Source: Drosophila miranda
Lineage: Eukaryota; Arthropoda; Insecta; Diptera; Drosophilidae
Reading direction: 5' to 3'
DNA: 64,000 bases
NCBI RefSeq assembly: GCF_003369915.1
Contig: NC_046676.1
Coordinates: 13,436,001-13,500,000 of the forward strand
Below are positions 33,254 through 46,553 of the stretch, one piece after another; position 1 is the stretch's first letter; every line of letters starts with the position of its first letter. Made by a program: the position numbers and the translations under genes. The notes under the pieces were generated by a model, which was given only the letters and a program-made list of their open reading frames with translations, was not told the origin of the DNA and did no database searches.

Positions 33254-34883
33254 CTATGCCTTCTGGTGCTGCACATCGCCCTCCATGCGCCACACCCCAA
33301 AAAGATAACTCAGCTTCTCGGGTGGGATGATGGGCGCTCCGTTTGCCTTCCGCAGGCACTTGAGATCGGCATCGGCCCCATTGGCCGCGGCGCTCAGCAG
33401 CGTGCTGGCTGCCCCGTATGGGGAGGAGGAGCCCATTGGCGAGACCTGGGCCTCCAAGGCCTTCAGCAATGAGATATCGCTGGAGCTGAGCATGCGACAA
33501 AGGAAATCGATGTATCTGCAATACAGAATCAAGTTTCGGATTAGCTGGAAACAAGGGAAAACCAGGAGGGATGCTACGAAGACTGGACTGGGACTGGGAG
33601 AAGTATCCTTACCTTGTGGCCAGCTTCAGGGTCTGTATCTTGCTTAGCTTATCGCTGGGCAGCGTTGGTATAATCTGCTGCAGCGACTTAAAGGCATCGT
33701 TGAGGCTCTGGGTGCGCTGGCGCTCCCTTACATTGGCCATCACCCGCTGGTTGCTGAACTCGTCCGTCTCCTCGGTTTTGCTCGGCTTCCGCTTGAGGCG
33801 TCTCCTGGGCTTGCGGAAGGCCTTGCCGCCCCCATCGACGCCATCCAGAAGGCTGCCCGAGCTGCCGTCATCCGCCAGGCAGGCGGGTGACATGCCGCCG
33901 CCGTTGACTCCTCCTCCAGCGGCCAGATCGCTGACCGAACTGAGGGCCGTGTGCCTGACGTACTCCATGTCGTCCCGATCCGAGCTTGAGTAGGCGCTGC
34001 CGTTCAGGGAATTGGCCGGTTCGTAGCCATCAAAGCTCTGCCGGTAGCTGTTCTGGAAGTGGAGCTGTGGGTTCTGTGGCTGCTGCTGCTGCTGCTGCTG
34101 TTGGTGTGTCGCCTGCTGCTGTGGCTGATGCTGATTCGTGTAGAGGGGCAGGAAGACCTGAGCCTTGTGCTCCGACAGCTCCTCGTCGGGGAACTCGAAG
34201 TGTGAGTGGGGCGAGGTGCAGGTGCTCTGGGGCCCCGCACAGGTCTGGGCCGAGGCCACCTCATCCACGGTGGTGGGAAGATAATCCACATAGATCTGTT
34301 GCTGCTGCTGCTGCTGCTGATGTTGCTGCTGCTGTTGGTGCTGCTGCTGGTGGAGCAGCTTCTTGTGGTCCGGTTGCATTGCCAGAGTTCCCCCGGACTG
34401 GCAGTCATAGTCGCTGCTGCTCCTGGCCCGCTTTCCGTGCTCGTTCCAGGAGGAACCCGATCCAGCCACCGACTGCTGATCGAATCCGTTCTGATTGTTG
34501 CTGCTGCCGTTGCTGTTGCTGGCCGTGTGGTTGTTGTTCAGCTCCAGGCTGGCGCTTTGGGCACTGTGGTTGCTGTGCGTGCTGCTGCTGGTGCTCAGGA
34601 TCTCGTTGCTTGGTATATTGTAGTCGGTGTCCTCCAGCTCCGTAATGCCATAGGCCGCGTACTCCGAGGGCAAAGGCGCGTACTGGGGATGCTGTTGCTG
34701 CTGCTGTTGCTGGTGCTGGTGCACTGGGGATTGGTGGATGTAGTGGCTGGAGTGCACATAGGCCTGCTGCTCCACTTGGATCAGTTTGATCACATTGTGC
34801 TGCAGCTCCATGATGTTCGGCAGCGTGGGCTTGTAGCTAATGTCCAGCAGCACTTTGGGCGACACGGAGCGAGTGCTCATCAT
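33254..34883 (-). CDS. twi: Twist, mesoderm-determining bHLH transcription factor
   Basis: Nuclear activator downstream of Dorsal that specifies mesoderm and binds E-boxes (CANNTG) as a dimer. Minus-strand exons 34883–33613 and 33515–33254 total 1533 nt, giving 510 residues (melanogaster about 490). The 97-bp intron splits an Arg codon inside the HLH. The start [20 protein letters not shown] matches the known fly N-terminus; an upstream near-cognate start in the same frame was rejected. Glutamine runs occur at about residues 57–64, 178–196 and 254–270. Basic clusters are KRAR at 151 and [13 protein letters not shown] at 357. The basic helix-loop-helix spans about 379–433 ([19 protein letters not shown]...YIDFLCRML). 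The C-terminal WR motif ([13 protein letters not shown]) is near 492–504. Intact. Confidence 0.99.
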
Positions 34884-35289
34884 TTGTGGGGCTTTATTTG
34901 TGGCAAAACTTTCGCCTATACTTTTGATCAACAATTTCTATCTTTCAATCGTCAAAGATTTTGCAATTTCTCTCTGTGAATCGGCACTCGAAGATTTGCA
35001 CTTTTTCTTTGAATCGGAGTTCGGTCGATGTCTCAGAGTTTTACGCGCTCGCTTCTCTTGATAGATCTTCACACACTCGACGACAAAACGCATCTGACGC
35101 ACGATCCTTTCGGCCATTGCTCAAATTGACATTTTGCGGCTGCTCGACGGCCATTCGCTGCGCGCCGCTGCCACACTAGTTGTCCCACTCGCACACTTGC
35201 GCACACAAAGCGCTCACACACTCGGGACGGGCTCTCTAGCTGGCTCTCGCTCTCGCTCTGGCTCTGGCTCTCCCTCGCTGGCGATGGCC

Positions 35290-36090
35290 GACGCAGGTAT
35301 GACGTCAGCTATGACGCCCGCTGCGCTCTTTGGATTTTCTCAACGGCGGCGGCGGCTGCGAAATTTCTGCATTGCCCCGAGAGATTTTCGTTTGGGTTAT
35401 TCTTTTTTCCCTTGGGGATTTTGATTCCGCGGGAAAATTCTGGATTGGTACGAATGAATACATCATTTATCGACCATATATCGCACTGGTCTAGCCCTTT
35501 CATCAATCAAATGATGGTGTTACTCTAGCAAAAGGAAACATTTGTCGAAGTAAAAAACTCTCTAAATGCAGAATCATTCCTAGGTTCTCAAGTTTTTTAG
35601 TTATAATCGTACAAAAAGAATGATTTAAGTACTTGCTGAATCTTCATTGGAGAGAGCACATTATTTGGATCTTTTGGAAATACAATAATAAAGTCCTCAG
35701 AAGCTGTGATTCCTTTTGCAGATCCAAGCTAAGATCGAGACAAAACACTGAACCCTGATTAACAAAATTCCCACCCACCTATTATATAACCATCAGGTTG
35801 AAGATCATCGTAAAGCTTCCTCGTTCTCGTCCTTCAACCCTAGCGATCGATGGGAACCCCACGAAAAGGTTCATTATGCCTAATTAGTGAATTCCCACAC
35901 ACACGTACCGAGAAAAACACATCGCAGGGCACTGAAAATCGAAAATAGACGAGTACCAGCGAAAAGTCAAATTTCCGGATATAATTATCTGCCTGCCTGC
36001 CGCAGCGGCGGCGGCGATCAACAAAAATACCCGATTAATACGGAGCGCACGAACTTCCGCTGGAAAAGACGATCCCGGCTTAGGTAACCA
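35290..36090 (-). promoter_or_regulatory. Candidate dorsal-responsive upstream region of twist
   Basis: Upstream of twist are a Zelda-type CAGGTAT (35294–35300) overlapping a CRE-like TGACGTCA (35300–35307); a Dorsal-like GGGAAAATTC (35431–35440); a second weaker one, CAAAATTCCC, on the other strand (35763–35772); and TAGGTAA (36081–36087). The distances (about 0.4–1.2 kb from the ATG) fit the known melanogaster layout of proximal and distal Dorsal sites. The matches are individually degenerate. Confidence 0.35.
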
Positions 36091-37511
36091 AACCCCAGGA
36101 CGAAAAGCAGCATCCTTGTAGAAAAACCGCCAGCAGGGTTTTGCCCCTGAACGATAAGGTACCTGGATCTGTTTATTATATTATTAATAGAGTATATAGT
36201 TATTGTTTATATGATACATCAAAAATGTGAGGAAAGAACATTGTATGTAAACAAAGCTGAAGCTTCAGCCTCAGATGTTCTTCTGGGGAGATGGTACTCT
36301 CGTTCCAACTACAAGATTGTAATCTCTTGGGATCGATTTGAAAAATCGAATCTTGATATTGATATCTTGATAAATTATACTTTTTATAATTTGTCTCAGG
36401 CTTTTTGAGAGTTCTATCTTTTTTATTATTATATATTTGGGGGTTATGAAGATTTTGAGTTCAAATTGGAAGATAATTTACACAAATTAGACATGTATTT
36501 AATCCAATCTCAGAAGTAGGAGTTACTAGGTGGGGAGGCTATGAAATATTTCATACAATATCATACATAGTCTGGGACTTGCAGATCAAATTGATTGGGG
36601 GATATGTGGAACGCTTCTAAGATAATAAATCGATGGCTTCTACATGATCTTTACACCACATCTGCGGTCGTGCCCCTCATTCGAAATCCAGTGCCGACTT
36701 TTCGGATGCAAGGCACGAATAAATCGTTCCAACTGCCACAGATGGAGGCACCCGATCCGCGCCACAAAGTATTCTACAGAAATACAGCTTGTGCGACCAG
36801 GGAAATTAATTTATCTCCAAGAAGTGACGCATTGGACACGCTGGAGTCACGTAGTATATTGATTTCAATTCCGTTTACAAACCGAAATGGCAAAGAAATC
36901 AAACAAAAACCGAAATGAAATGAGAGAAGCTTGAAAAGGTATTTTGCGTACCACGTTTTTTTTTATTTATTTCTTTCTGTTTTAGGTTGGCTATCTTCTT
37001 TTTTGTAATGAATTTCTGTGTGTGTCTGAGTTTTGCGTGGGGATGATTGCACAAACGAAACGGTTTTCCAAGCGGACAACTTTCCATTTTGACAATGCTC
37101 TAATCCTGAATCCATCGCAAAAACTGTGCCTGTGCCTGCGCCTGTGCCTTTGAGTGTGGAGCGTGAGAAGAAACATTTGGTGCACGTAAATCTCGCTCGA
37201 CAATCAATTAAAATTAAAATATTTTTTGTGTGCCCCAATGTTGGAGCGGCAGGCCGGCAGAGCGGCGGCTGCCAGAGCAAAGCAGTCTACATATTCGAAT
37301 TGACTTTTGATGATGTATCACGATTTATTGTTACCAAAAATGGTCGTCAAAGCGCGTGGAAAAGTGGATCAGGTAGTCGTCGTCTGCAGGCAGGCAGCCG
37401 CTGATCGGGTCAGCCAGAGTCTTTTGGATGGGGACTCCCACAGCTTTTGCGCCTCGTTTTTGCCACAGAGAAACGTGTGGTGTGCGATGCAGCCTCCGAG
37501 ATTAGGCATCT

Positions 37512-37536
37512 AGTAGCAGCAGCAGCAGCAGCAGCA
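37512..37536. repeat. (AGC)n microsatellite
   Basis: About eight AGC units in noncoding DNA upstream of twist and the KLF gene. Confidence 0.85.
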
Positions 37537-37811
37537 CTAGGAGCACACCAGTTGCAAGATGCTGCAGCGCCAGCATCACCATCAGCATCAGCAGATGATG
37601 GACGCAGCAGTTAGAGCAGCTGTCAGCGCGAGGCCTGAAGATTTGGGTTTTCTCTTTTTTTCTTTTCTTTTAATTGCCACACACACCACTCTCCCCACCC
37701 ACTAATCAGAGAAGAGTAGCGCCACACAGCCAATGGGGAGCTGTGGCGCCAAAGCACCTACGTAGAGCGGACAAGGCGTGTCTCGGTGTATGTGCATGAT
37801 AATTAACGGTT

Positions 37812-37831
37812 CACACACACACACACACACA
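37812..37831. repeat. (CA)n microsatellite
   Basis: Ten CA units. Confidence 0.9.
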
Positions 37832-38330
37832 AATACACGTCGAGAGCGGGTAGACACAAACAATCTCCACTCTGACAGCGGGAGCACATACACAGGTCGC
37901 CCGCTAGACAGCGGAGCACACATATGAAGACACCCACCGTTAGCGGTTCACACTTATACAATCTCCCCCTTTAGCGGCACACACGCACACATCCAGTCAT
38001 TGTAGTGGTAGTTGTAGTAGTAGCCGCTTGGCCACCCAATAACATGAGCCCCAACTTGTCATTTAAGCCTAGCTCCACCTTAACCTAAAACCAACAAACA
38101 AACCAAAGTGTGGCACACATACACGCACACGCACCCAATCCACCTCTCTGAAGTGTGTTGAACTGCGCCAAAAGCCACCACGAAGCTTTGACGCAAGGCC
38201 CCCACCTGGCGCTCGACGGCTCTGGTGCTTCGGCGCCGTTTCAGTGCAACTTTGCTGCGCGCCCCATTCAAACGTGTTGGTGCCCGCGTTCCGTTTTTTT
38301 TTCCAGTGTTCTTTGGTTTTTGTTTCGTTT

Positions 38331-38362
38331 CGTTACGTTACGTTACGTTCCATTACGTTACG
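38331..38362. repeat. CGTTA pentanucleotide repeat
   Basis: About six CGTTA units with one interruption (CGTTCCATTA). Confidence 0.85.
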
Positions 38363-39472
38363 CTTTGTGTTGACGTTCGCCGGCTTTTGGCGCATGCGTA
38401 ACCGTCCGTGGTCCGTGGTCGTGGTTTGGTTCTTCCTGCGAATCGAGCGTTGCATTGTATTTTTTGGCAGGTTGCGTGCGTGCGCTCGTGTATTGTGTGT
38501 CTGATTTGAATGGCGTTTTAAGTGAAATTAAAATGACGGATGTGCTGTAATTCGCACACTCTATAACATAGATACAACACCACACACATATACACACACA
38601 CAAAGAGTGTCAATAAATACAACAAAAAAAAGAAGAAGGAAAAATAGAGAGAGAGAGAGAAAATATAACAAGCAGTTTGTGGCATGTGCCTCTGCCTCTG
38701 CCTCTCCAGTTGATCGAATTAGGTGCCAGCTAATGTTCTGCGCTCGTACTCGCAGCGCCCGCGGGACCGGGACCCGGGACTGCAATTGACTGCCACACAC
38801 CGGATATGCAAGCGGCGCAACGTTCGCCGAGAAAAAAAACGTGTAACACCCCCGCCCAGGAAGCTGCAGCAATAAGTGCTAATCAGTAACACAGGCCCAG
38901 GCCCAGGCCCGGATGTAGGGCAATAATTGCCAATTTCAATTTCTGTCCAATTGGAAAATCTCGAAAATTGTGTGTGTGTTTTGTTTGTGCCCCAGTCATG
39001 TCATGCCCAGACGACTCGTAAAATACTCACATACTCGTACTCGTATACTCATATCTGGCCAAACTCCGACACTGGCTCCGAATCACGCTCCAACTCCAAG
39101 TAACTCTTGACTGCGCGTCACGCACCGCGAACAGGGATCGGAGCGGAGCCTCCCCTTCTGCCACTCTTTACGGACTGACTTTCCACCTCTCTATCCCGTT
39201 GCACAATGCACAGGCTGGTGCTTCTTCGACTGCTGCTCTGGTGGCCAGCGCTGCGTTGGCTGCCCTCAAGCCGCACTTTTGGCAACCCCCCCTGCGTCTG
39301 CTGATAAAAGGGGGATCCCTTACAGAGATACAGAAAGAGAGCGAGCAAAGAATCGAAAAACGGGGGGAACCCTACCAAAAACAACAAAAGAAAAAGAGAC
39401 AGTCTTAAAGGTGCGTTGCACTCCCGCTCGCTGGCTCGCTCGTTGCTTTTTGTCATTGATTCCGCGGATAGC

Positions 39473-39691
39473 ATGCGGCAGGGGCAGCAAACGGCAACAG
39501 CTGCTGCGACAATACTACAGACGAGCCACAATAGTTGCAGCGATTATTTCGAGCATCCGCCTTCCTCTGCTGCTCTGCCACCGCCCCTTGCTACCGCTGT
39601 AGTTGTAGTTGTATTTGTTGCTGCTGTCTTCCGTAACGTGGCCAGAACGTTGCCGGGCAATTATTATTTTGTAAGACGTTTTACAATTTAA
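39473..39691 (+). other. Upstream open frame abutting the KLF start codon
   Basis: ATG at 39473 ([16 protein letters not shown]) opens 72 codons that end at TAA 39689–39691, overlapping the presumed KLF start ATG 39691–39693 as TAATG. If it lies in the same leader it would reduce or couple initiation at the KLF ATG. The frame is Ala/Val/Thr rich and unlike a known protein. Confidence 0.3.
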
Positions 39692-42600
39692 TGGTTTTCA
39701 TGGTAAGTATAGTACAACAGTACGCCAACGCCATATGCCATGCCCCCCCCCTATCCGTCTCTCTATCTCTATCTCTACATCCCTCTTTGTGGCACCTTAA
39801 AGTGTGTTTTAGTCACGAGGGGGAAAACCAGAGGGTAGAGAGTGAGAGAGGGGGGAAAAGCTGCCACCAACCTGTTGCACTTTTAGGGGAAACTTTAATT
39901 CTTCTTTTTGTTTCTTGTTTCTTACAGAATGGACTTGGATCCGACCCTCTGTCAGCAAAGGAGGTGAGTTCTTGGATAGGATAATCTCTGGGATAAAGTT
40001 TAGATGAAGCTTTAGCTATAACATCCACGTGATTACTGTGATAGGACCTGTGGATGGTATAATACCCTATGCAAATCTCCATCGGAATATATCTGATAAA
40101 AAAGTAGTCTTGCTTCTGTGTGTTTTCCATCTAAGGAAGTGATTTCTTCATGAAAGTTCTCCCTCAAATGTATTCTCCTTTTGTCCATCAATAGATCTTA
40201 CAGGTGTTCTCCTTAAAAGATTCCTCTATCTTCATTTCGCTTAGTGTCTTTCCATTGCTGGGCTCAACACATAAGAGACAAACAATGTCTTTCAGTGGAC
40301 ATTCTATTCCTCTCATAATTTAAACTCAACTTTAGCAGCTCTCTAAAAACCGTTGTGCTAAATATCTGCTAATTATGGTCTAGAGTCTCCGAAACCTTTA
40401 ACCATTATGCTTGAGCACAGTGAAATATTTTCATGCTGGCGATACACTTCGGGCCATGCGAAATGACAATTGCATAGGAATTCCCAGTTGGCCAATTCGT
40501 TTGACTGCCTCATAAAACCCATCAATCTGGCTCAAAGGCAAAAGCCGTCGCCACTAAAGAAGCAGCAGCAGGAGCAGCACCAGAGGAGCCACATACCAAG
40601 CGTAAGACAATCCATAAAATTGAGGGAATGGAGAATGGGGATCGAACCAGAGACTGGGGGAAAAAACGATGCCAACTAATGTCCAGGCGATCATTCTATC
40701 AATTGCGGCGCCTATGAGAAATTTCAGCACGTCTCAGCACAAATTAGCGAGGCACAGAGACCATGCAGCGCCCCATAACAATATCATAAAGCAGCTGGAG
40801 TGGCAGAAGGATGTGCGGAGGGTATGGGGCATGGGGAATGCCGCCTCCCCATCTCGATAACAATAAATCAGCCAATGGGGCAATTAGATGGGAAAAAGAG
40901 AAATATAAATATAAATACCTTTGGACAGGGCAACATCAGTCGCGCATATCAATGGAAATCTTCAATCTACTACATGGATTCGCTGCCATCTCGATCTAGA
41001 TTTTGATCTCTATCTCCTGCAGCTGCTGCATCTCCATCTCCATCTCAATCTCCTCTCGTTCTCCGGACATTGGCCAATGAAGTTGTTGTCAATGTTGTAG
41101 GATATAAAGCAGCCAAAAAGCCAAAGACATTGGCAATTGGCCCCGCGGCTGCCATTCGACACAATCGAAGACAAACTATCTAATCTAATGCTGGCAATGA
41201 GCATTTGTTTGTATAAATACGAGTATCTGTTCCTTTGGCAGTGGCAGTGGCAGTATCTGGCATGGCAGTTAGCGGCGACAGCACTAAACAACTGCTCTGA
41301 TCGCGTGGCCAGGTTCTGGGTTCTCCATCTCCATCCCAGCCTGTCGCTGGGTCTCGTCCGTCCCCTCCTCCACGGGCATTGGTTTCGTTTCTATCGCTTC
41401 GCCCACTCGCCACTGACATTTTTTCATAATTTGCGCTACAAGCCTGACAATTGTCGTTGTTGCCCACTGGGCACACTCTACTCTGGATGTTGGATGTTGG
41501 ATGTTGGCTGTTTGCTCTGGCTGTGGATGTGGCCAGGGTTGCTGTTGGTTTTTCTGTTGGTTCCGTGGTGTTGGTGGCATTGCCGTGTTGTTGACAGCCG
41601 TGTTTCTGGCAGCAGGCATGCTGGCTACCCTGGAAGTGGAATAGGCCTATTCGGGGCTATGTTTGGGTTCTGGATAAGTGGAGAATAAACCTTAAGACTT
41701 TGTCAAATATTTATTTATATCGTCTATTCATTTATTTACACAAAGATGTAGTCATTTTGTATACTTGCTGAGAACCCACACTTATATTAACATCGGCAAG
41801 AATCTTTCTATATTTGAAATAATCAAAACTTTCTACATATCATCCTATCATCATAACATAAATATCATCCGTGGATAATCGCTTTAGATTTATTTAAATG
41901 TCCCACAAAAACAGAACTCATGCCTTCCACTAATATATTTACATCGATCCATCTTTCATCCAAATATCGAAATATTCAGCGAAATATTTATGTTCCAATT
42001 GAGATTGCAGATGTTCTACTAAATATTTCAATTAAATTTGCTGAAGCCAACTAATAATCTAGATAAAATGAATAGTTTTGAGGTACATAAAGCCTAAGTC
42101 TCTCATCTATCGCTCCTCCGTGGTAACTCTGGGTCTAGGCTCTTTCCAAAATATATATTTTGTATTATTTTTGGCTAAAACTTCAAGCCAAGTGTTGGCG
42201 CTGACGACTGAAGGTCCCCCCGCCCCCCCGCGAATGCATATGCAGTGCCAAATTAAAATTTATCCATTTTATGGCGCTGCGGGCAGCTCATAACTGTTTC
42301 TTTGTTACTTTTTTTTGTGGATTTGTTGGCTTTTCTTATATGTACATATATATTTTGGTTATGGTTTTTATTGCCGTTAGTTTATTGGTTGAGTTGGGGA
42401 TTTCGTAAGCACATAAAATGCGCAACAATTGCGGTTTCGGTTTCATTCCCTCGCCATCTCCCTATCACACCACACCACACCACTCTGCTCTCCTCCCAGA
42501 AGATCTGCGAACGGAGGGAGATACTCGCACGAGCCTGAAAAAGATATCGACGGAAGTCATTTGCGGTTGTTCCAGGCAGATGAATTCAATAAGCAAACAG

Positions 42601-42948
42601 CTACCAGACACGCACACGCTCTATGGCCACATTCCACTCATATAATATACGCTTGTATGTGGTGCTGTGTCTTCCCCCCTCTACCTCGTATATTTCTTAC
42701 AAACAATGTTCTACCCCTCCCCAACGGGGCAACACTTTCCCATTCCCCATTCAATGGCATTTTGTCAAACTTGATTAGCCAAAGCATCGGCTATGACTCT
42801 ATTGTGGATGGATACTGCATATATTATAAGACTCCCCTCTGATTTCCACTGAGACCATCCTATAATGATAATCTCTATTCTCTTCCACAGGCAGAGGGCC
42901 CTCCGGTTCAGGTTGAACCAGTTGATTTGAGCCTACGTTCGCCGCGCG
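39691..42948 (+). CDS. CG9895: KLF3/8/12-like zinc-finger factor, first three coding exons (CG9895-like), partial
   Basis: Exons 39691–39702 (MVFM), 39928–39963 (NGLGSDPLSAKE) and 42891–42948 (AEGPPVQVEPVDLSLRSPRG) are joined by clean GT–AG sites with matching phases (0, 0), leaving phase 1 at 42948. PVDLS is the CtBP-binding repression motif of the KLF3/8/12 group, and an N-terminal MLM(L/F)D-like start followed by (Q)xEPVDL is their layout. The three C-terminal C2H2 fingers were not found before 64000, so the 3' half must lie beyond a large intron. Adjacent placement to twist and DCTN3 agrees with melanogaster CG9895 at 59C (from memory). The start codon context is weak, and an alternative upstream first exon is possible. 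Confidence 0.75.
39964..42890 (+). other. Intron of the KLF gene
   Basis: Bounded by donor GTGAGT at 39964 and acceptor CTTCCACAG ending 42890. Contains a (TGGATGT)n run at 41483–41506 and AT-rich stretches (41.7–42.1 kb). No other gene seen. Confidence 0.7.
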
Positions 42949-45900
42949 GTAAGTTGCTAATTATATAGTTAGTTAGTCAAGATCAACACATACTCGTGTC
43001 TACATATGTATGTATCTGTGGGAAGACAGTAGAGTAAACTCTTCTCTGTTCAAAAAAACGATTAATCAATGAAGTATTTCAGTCGAGAAAAGCAGGTCAA
43101 AACGAAACTCTAGAAAAGAAGACACAATCAAACTCAAACCAATTTGCATTTCCACTAAAATGAATATTGAATAATTTTGTATGGTTTATCGAAGAGAGCT
43201 CTTGAGAGAGTCTTTGGGGGAAGACTTCATCTGATTCTTGTGGGAGGACTGTTAAATTTTGTGAGAAGATTTACATTTTGGCACATATTTATTTATAACG
43301 ATCGATACATTTTTGGAGCTCTAAATGGAACTACCTATAATCAGATTATCTTTTACTATCTAAAGGGAGCGAATGATCATAAAGAATCTATTTCTGCTGA
43401 TCGTCTTCTGCTGATATACATATATAGAAAGTGCTTTTGCAGAATACAAATGTACACGTTTGATTCTCAGGATGTTCTTCAGGAAGAACTTTAAGTTTGA
43501 GCATTGAGAAGCTTCCCATTTTGAAGCTCTTGAAATATTTCCCATATCGTTCCACAACATTCCAAGAAAACCACTGTGGAGGGGAGATTATCTGACAGTC
43601 TTGCAGACAAGTGGAAACAAAAGAGGAGACAAAACGTTAGTCATTGCCTAATGCCGCTCATCAAGTAGAGCCATTCATACATGCATGAATGAAAGCCTGA
43701 ATGTCTGATGAATACGAGTGTATGTATCTGTATTTGAATCTGTATGATGATCATCAGCAGATCAGTATATCGATAGGCGGGGGACTGCTGCTGTGGCCCA
43801 TTAGCTCCATGCTGATTCCGGGCTATGGCTCTATATCCGACGCCAGGGAGGAACCTGACCTGAACCTAAAACTAAACCTCAACGAGTACGTACGATCTGG
43901 TTTGGGCTTGGGATGTTGTGTGGTGTTCTGTATTGTGGTGTGGGTTTATGTTTTGGTTTACCCACTTGACCGATCCAACCACCAACTGTTTTGACCATTT
44001 GACCTTTGGCAGCCAGCCTTTCTCTTTGGGCCAATGTGTGTGTGTGTGCTGGAGTGTGGAGTGTGGAGTATGGAGTATGGAGTGTGTGTGAAGTTAACAG
44101 CAACGCCCCGAAATGTAGAGGGAAAAGCTGGAGCTGACTAGATAAATAGATGGTTAGACGGTTGGTTACACGGATGGCCATCCAGGTCGGGGATCGACGC
44201 TTCGGCTATGGCTCGTCTTCTTCCACTGAGAAGCCGTAGGGTGCCCAGCGGTACACCTAATTTAATTAAGAAGCTAGAGAGCTTACCTTAAATGGCTATA
44301 CAGTAAGATTAACAGCTAAAAAGCCTGAGCGAAGCGCGTTCATTAAAGTCCCAATCCAAGTTCCAGTCGCAGTCGCAGACGGAGTCAAAGTTGTTGTCTC
44401 GCCGCGCATATTAATCAATTAGGCATGATATTAGTGAGGGCATCATTAATTTTGTCAATGCGCTCACCAAAAAAGCACCAGCCAGCCACAAAAGCTATTT
44501 GAGAAGCGCATAGAGAGGCGAGGCGGCACGGTGCGGCTCGGCATGGCATGGCAGGGCAATCTCTCATGCTAATGGTTTATGGCGTGCTACCAAACACTAC
44601 TCGACCAACAGATCGGGCGACCACCGAGCGGCCAGAAGATCTGTGGCGAATGTGTTAAATAGCGTTAAAATTTGTAAAACAAACGGCACATAATGGTCCG
44701 GCTTAATTTCCAACCTTAACGGTCATCAAATGTACGAAGCGGAGCCATGGATATCTCTCTCCCTGTCCTCTCTAGCGATTTTTCGGCGTACATAAATTAT
44801 GGGTTTTAAATAATTATGCAATTAGCCAACGTAGCGATAGATAGCCTCAAATTGCCAATGAATGGAGGGCAGGCACAGAGTCAGCAAAGACCCGGTGCCA
44901 GTGCTGTGCTGTGCTGGAGCCCCAAAGACGATGCCCGAGGAGGAGACAGTGCCAAATTCCCACCAACTCTAATTGCAGGTAACCGCAGGGAGAGGTGAGA
45001 GCTCGGTTCTCTCTCTGGGAATCTGCAGCCGAAGATCCCCGGCAACAACTACAACTTGATTTATTTAAGCTACCCAAACAGCCCATAAATAAAGCTGTTG
45101 AACTAGCCACCAGACCAGGCGGGGCCTGAGGATCGGGTGCAGAAGGGTGGAGTCAGCCCGAAAGCAGGAGAGCCCGGGACATCGTACAGTGCCTTACCCA
45201 AAAACAAAAAACGATGCAAGCAAACCATCTTAAAATCCCACACCACCAGCACTAGCACCAGCACCAGCTCCAGCCTGATCCACAGTCAAAGGCAAAGCCA
45301 CACCACAACCACACCGGCAGCGCCGACGAGCAAGCGATCGGCCTCTCGCCACTCAGGGGCATAGGCTTTCCAGGTTAAGTAGATGCGGCGACACGCGGGT
45401 CGTTGCCAGCGAGCGAACGACCTTAAGACGGAGACCCAACCTCACCGAATCGAACCTCACCTCACCCCACCTCATCGAAGCGGGGGAACGGGGAAGAAGA
45501 CGATGTCGGGGCATCCATAGCATCTATCGAGTGATATGCAACATTTAGTGAAGTGCCCCCGAGTACCTTTCACGGCTAGGGAATATTGATTTAAAGGTGA
45601 AAATGTGACAAACGGGCGGGAGATAGCAGGGCCTTTAATCGGGGAAACTCCTTAACGGATAACAGAAACTTATAGGGTAGAATTCAAAAGTTATAAAGTG
45701 GTTATACGATCCTCGCTCGAGGGGTTACTTATTAATCTCCACTTGTTGTAAGAAAGGATAGCTTTTCTTCATCTATGTAAGAGTAAACATCTCAAGCGAT
45801 CTTAAATTAAATTCCAAAGATTTATCTGCATTTCCACCTACTTCAATTGTAGTTAAGAAACCTTTTCCCTGAAACGATTACAGGGCAATTCCTGGTCTAA

Positions 45901-46372
45901 TCCCTAAGCCCATTGAAGCTCTGTTACCGTTGCTGCACTTCTTCGATTCGGGGGTTTTCGGGGGTGCTGCTGATGATTTGCCATCTGCATCTGAATCTTC
46001 CATGGAGTCACTGCAATCGCATAACTGCTGGCGGCACACACAGAGAGCAGAGCCTGAGCTGAGCCTCCACTCTAGAGCTCTACCTCTTGATAGCCTCGCC
46101 CAGATCTGCAGATCCCTAGATGTCAGGCCCGCACAAAGCGATTCGGGGGAGGGATCCACAGGACGGACTGTGGTGATTGTTTTTTAATTATGCTTCAGCT
46201 GACACCCATGCGGATGACCATTGAAGATGGAACTGACTACTCCCCTCACGCTGGGGATGGGATGGTTGTGTGTCTGGTGCCGGATGCTGGGTGCTGGATC
46301 TGGTGCTTGGGCTGGGACGCTGCTTAACATGGCGATGGCGCGTATGTAGCGCGGTCCCCGGCCTGTATCGAG

Positions 46373-46397
46373 TTGACTTGACTTGACTTGACTTGAC
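46373..46397. repeat. (TTGAC)n repeat
   Basis: Five TTGAC units. Confidence 0.85.
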
Positions 46398-46514
46398 TGA
46401 GTGACTGTGACTGGCTTTTGGGGTTATGTGAAAGGTCAAGTTCGTGATCGCATTCAAACATTTTTGCCAACCACTCATCTTGCTGCGCAGATCGGGGCCC
46501 AAAGACCAGGCCCA

Positions 46515-46553
46515 GACCGAGACTGAGACTGAGACTGAGACCGAGACCGAGAC
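46515..46553. repeat. (GAGACY)n repeat
   Basis: Six to seven hexamers alternating GAGACC and GAGACT. Confidence 0.85.

Larger units (their letters stand above)
34884..39400. other. Divergent intergenic region between twist and the KLF gene
   Basis: Besides the candidate twist enhancer it is rich in simple sequence: (AGC)n 37512–37536, (CA)n 37812–37831, CGTTA repeats 38331–38362, GA tract about 38646–38661, and GGCCCA repeats 38895–38910. No coding exon was recognised. The KLF promoter should lie towards its right end, but I found no clear TATA/Inr pair. Confidence 0.5.

Noticed and set aside
33986..34979. Long plus-strand open frames (219 and 257 codons) opposite twist
   Set aside because: They are the antisense of twist's CAG/glutamine tracts, giving poly-Leu and poly-Cys/Ala translations; twist on the minus strand explains the sequence.
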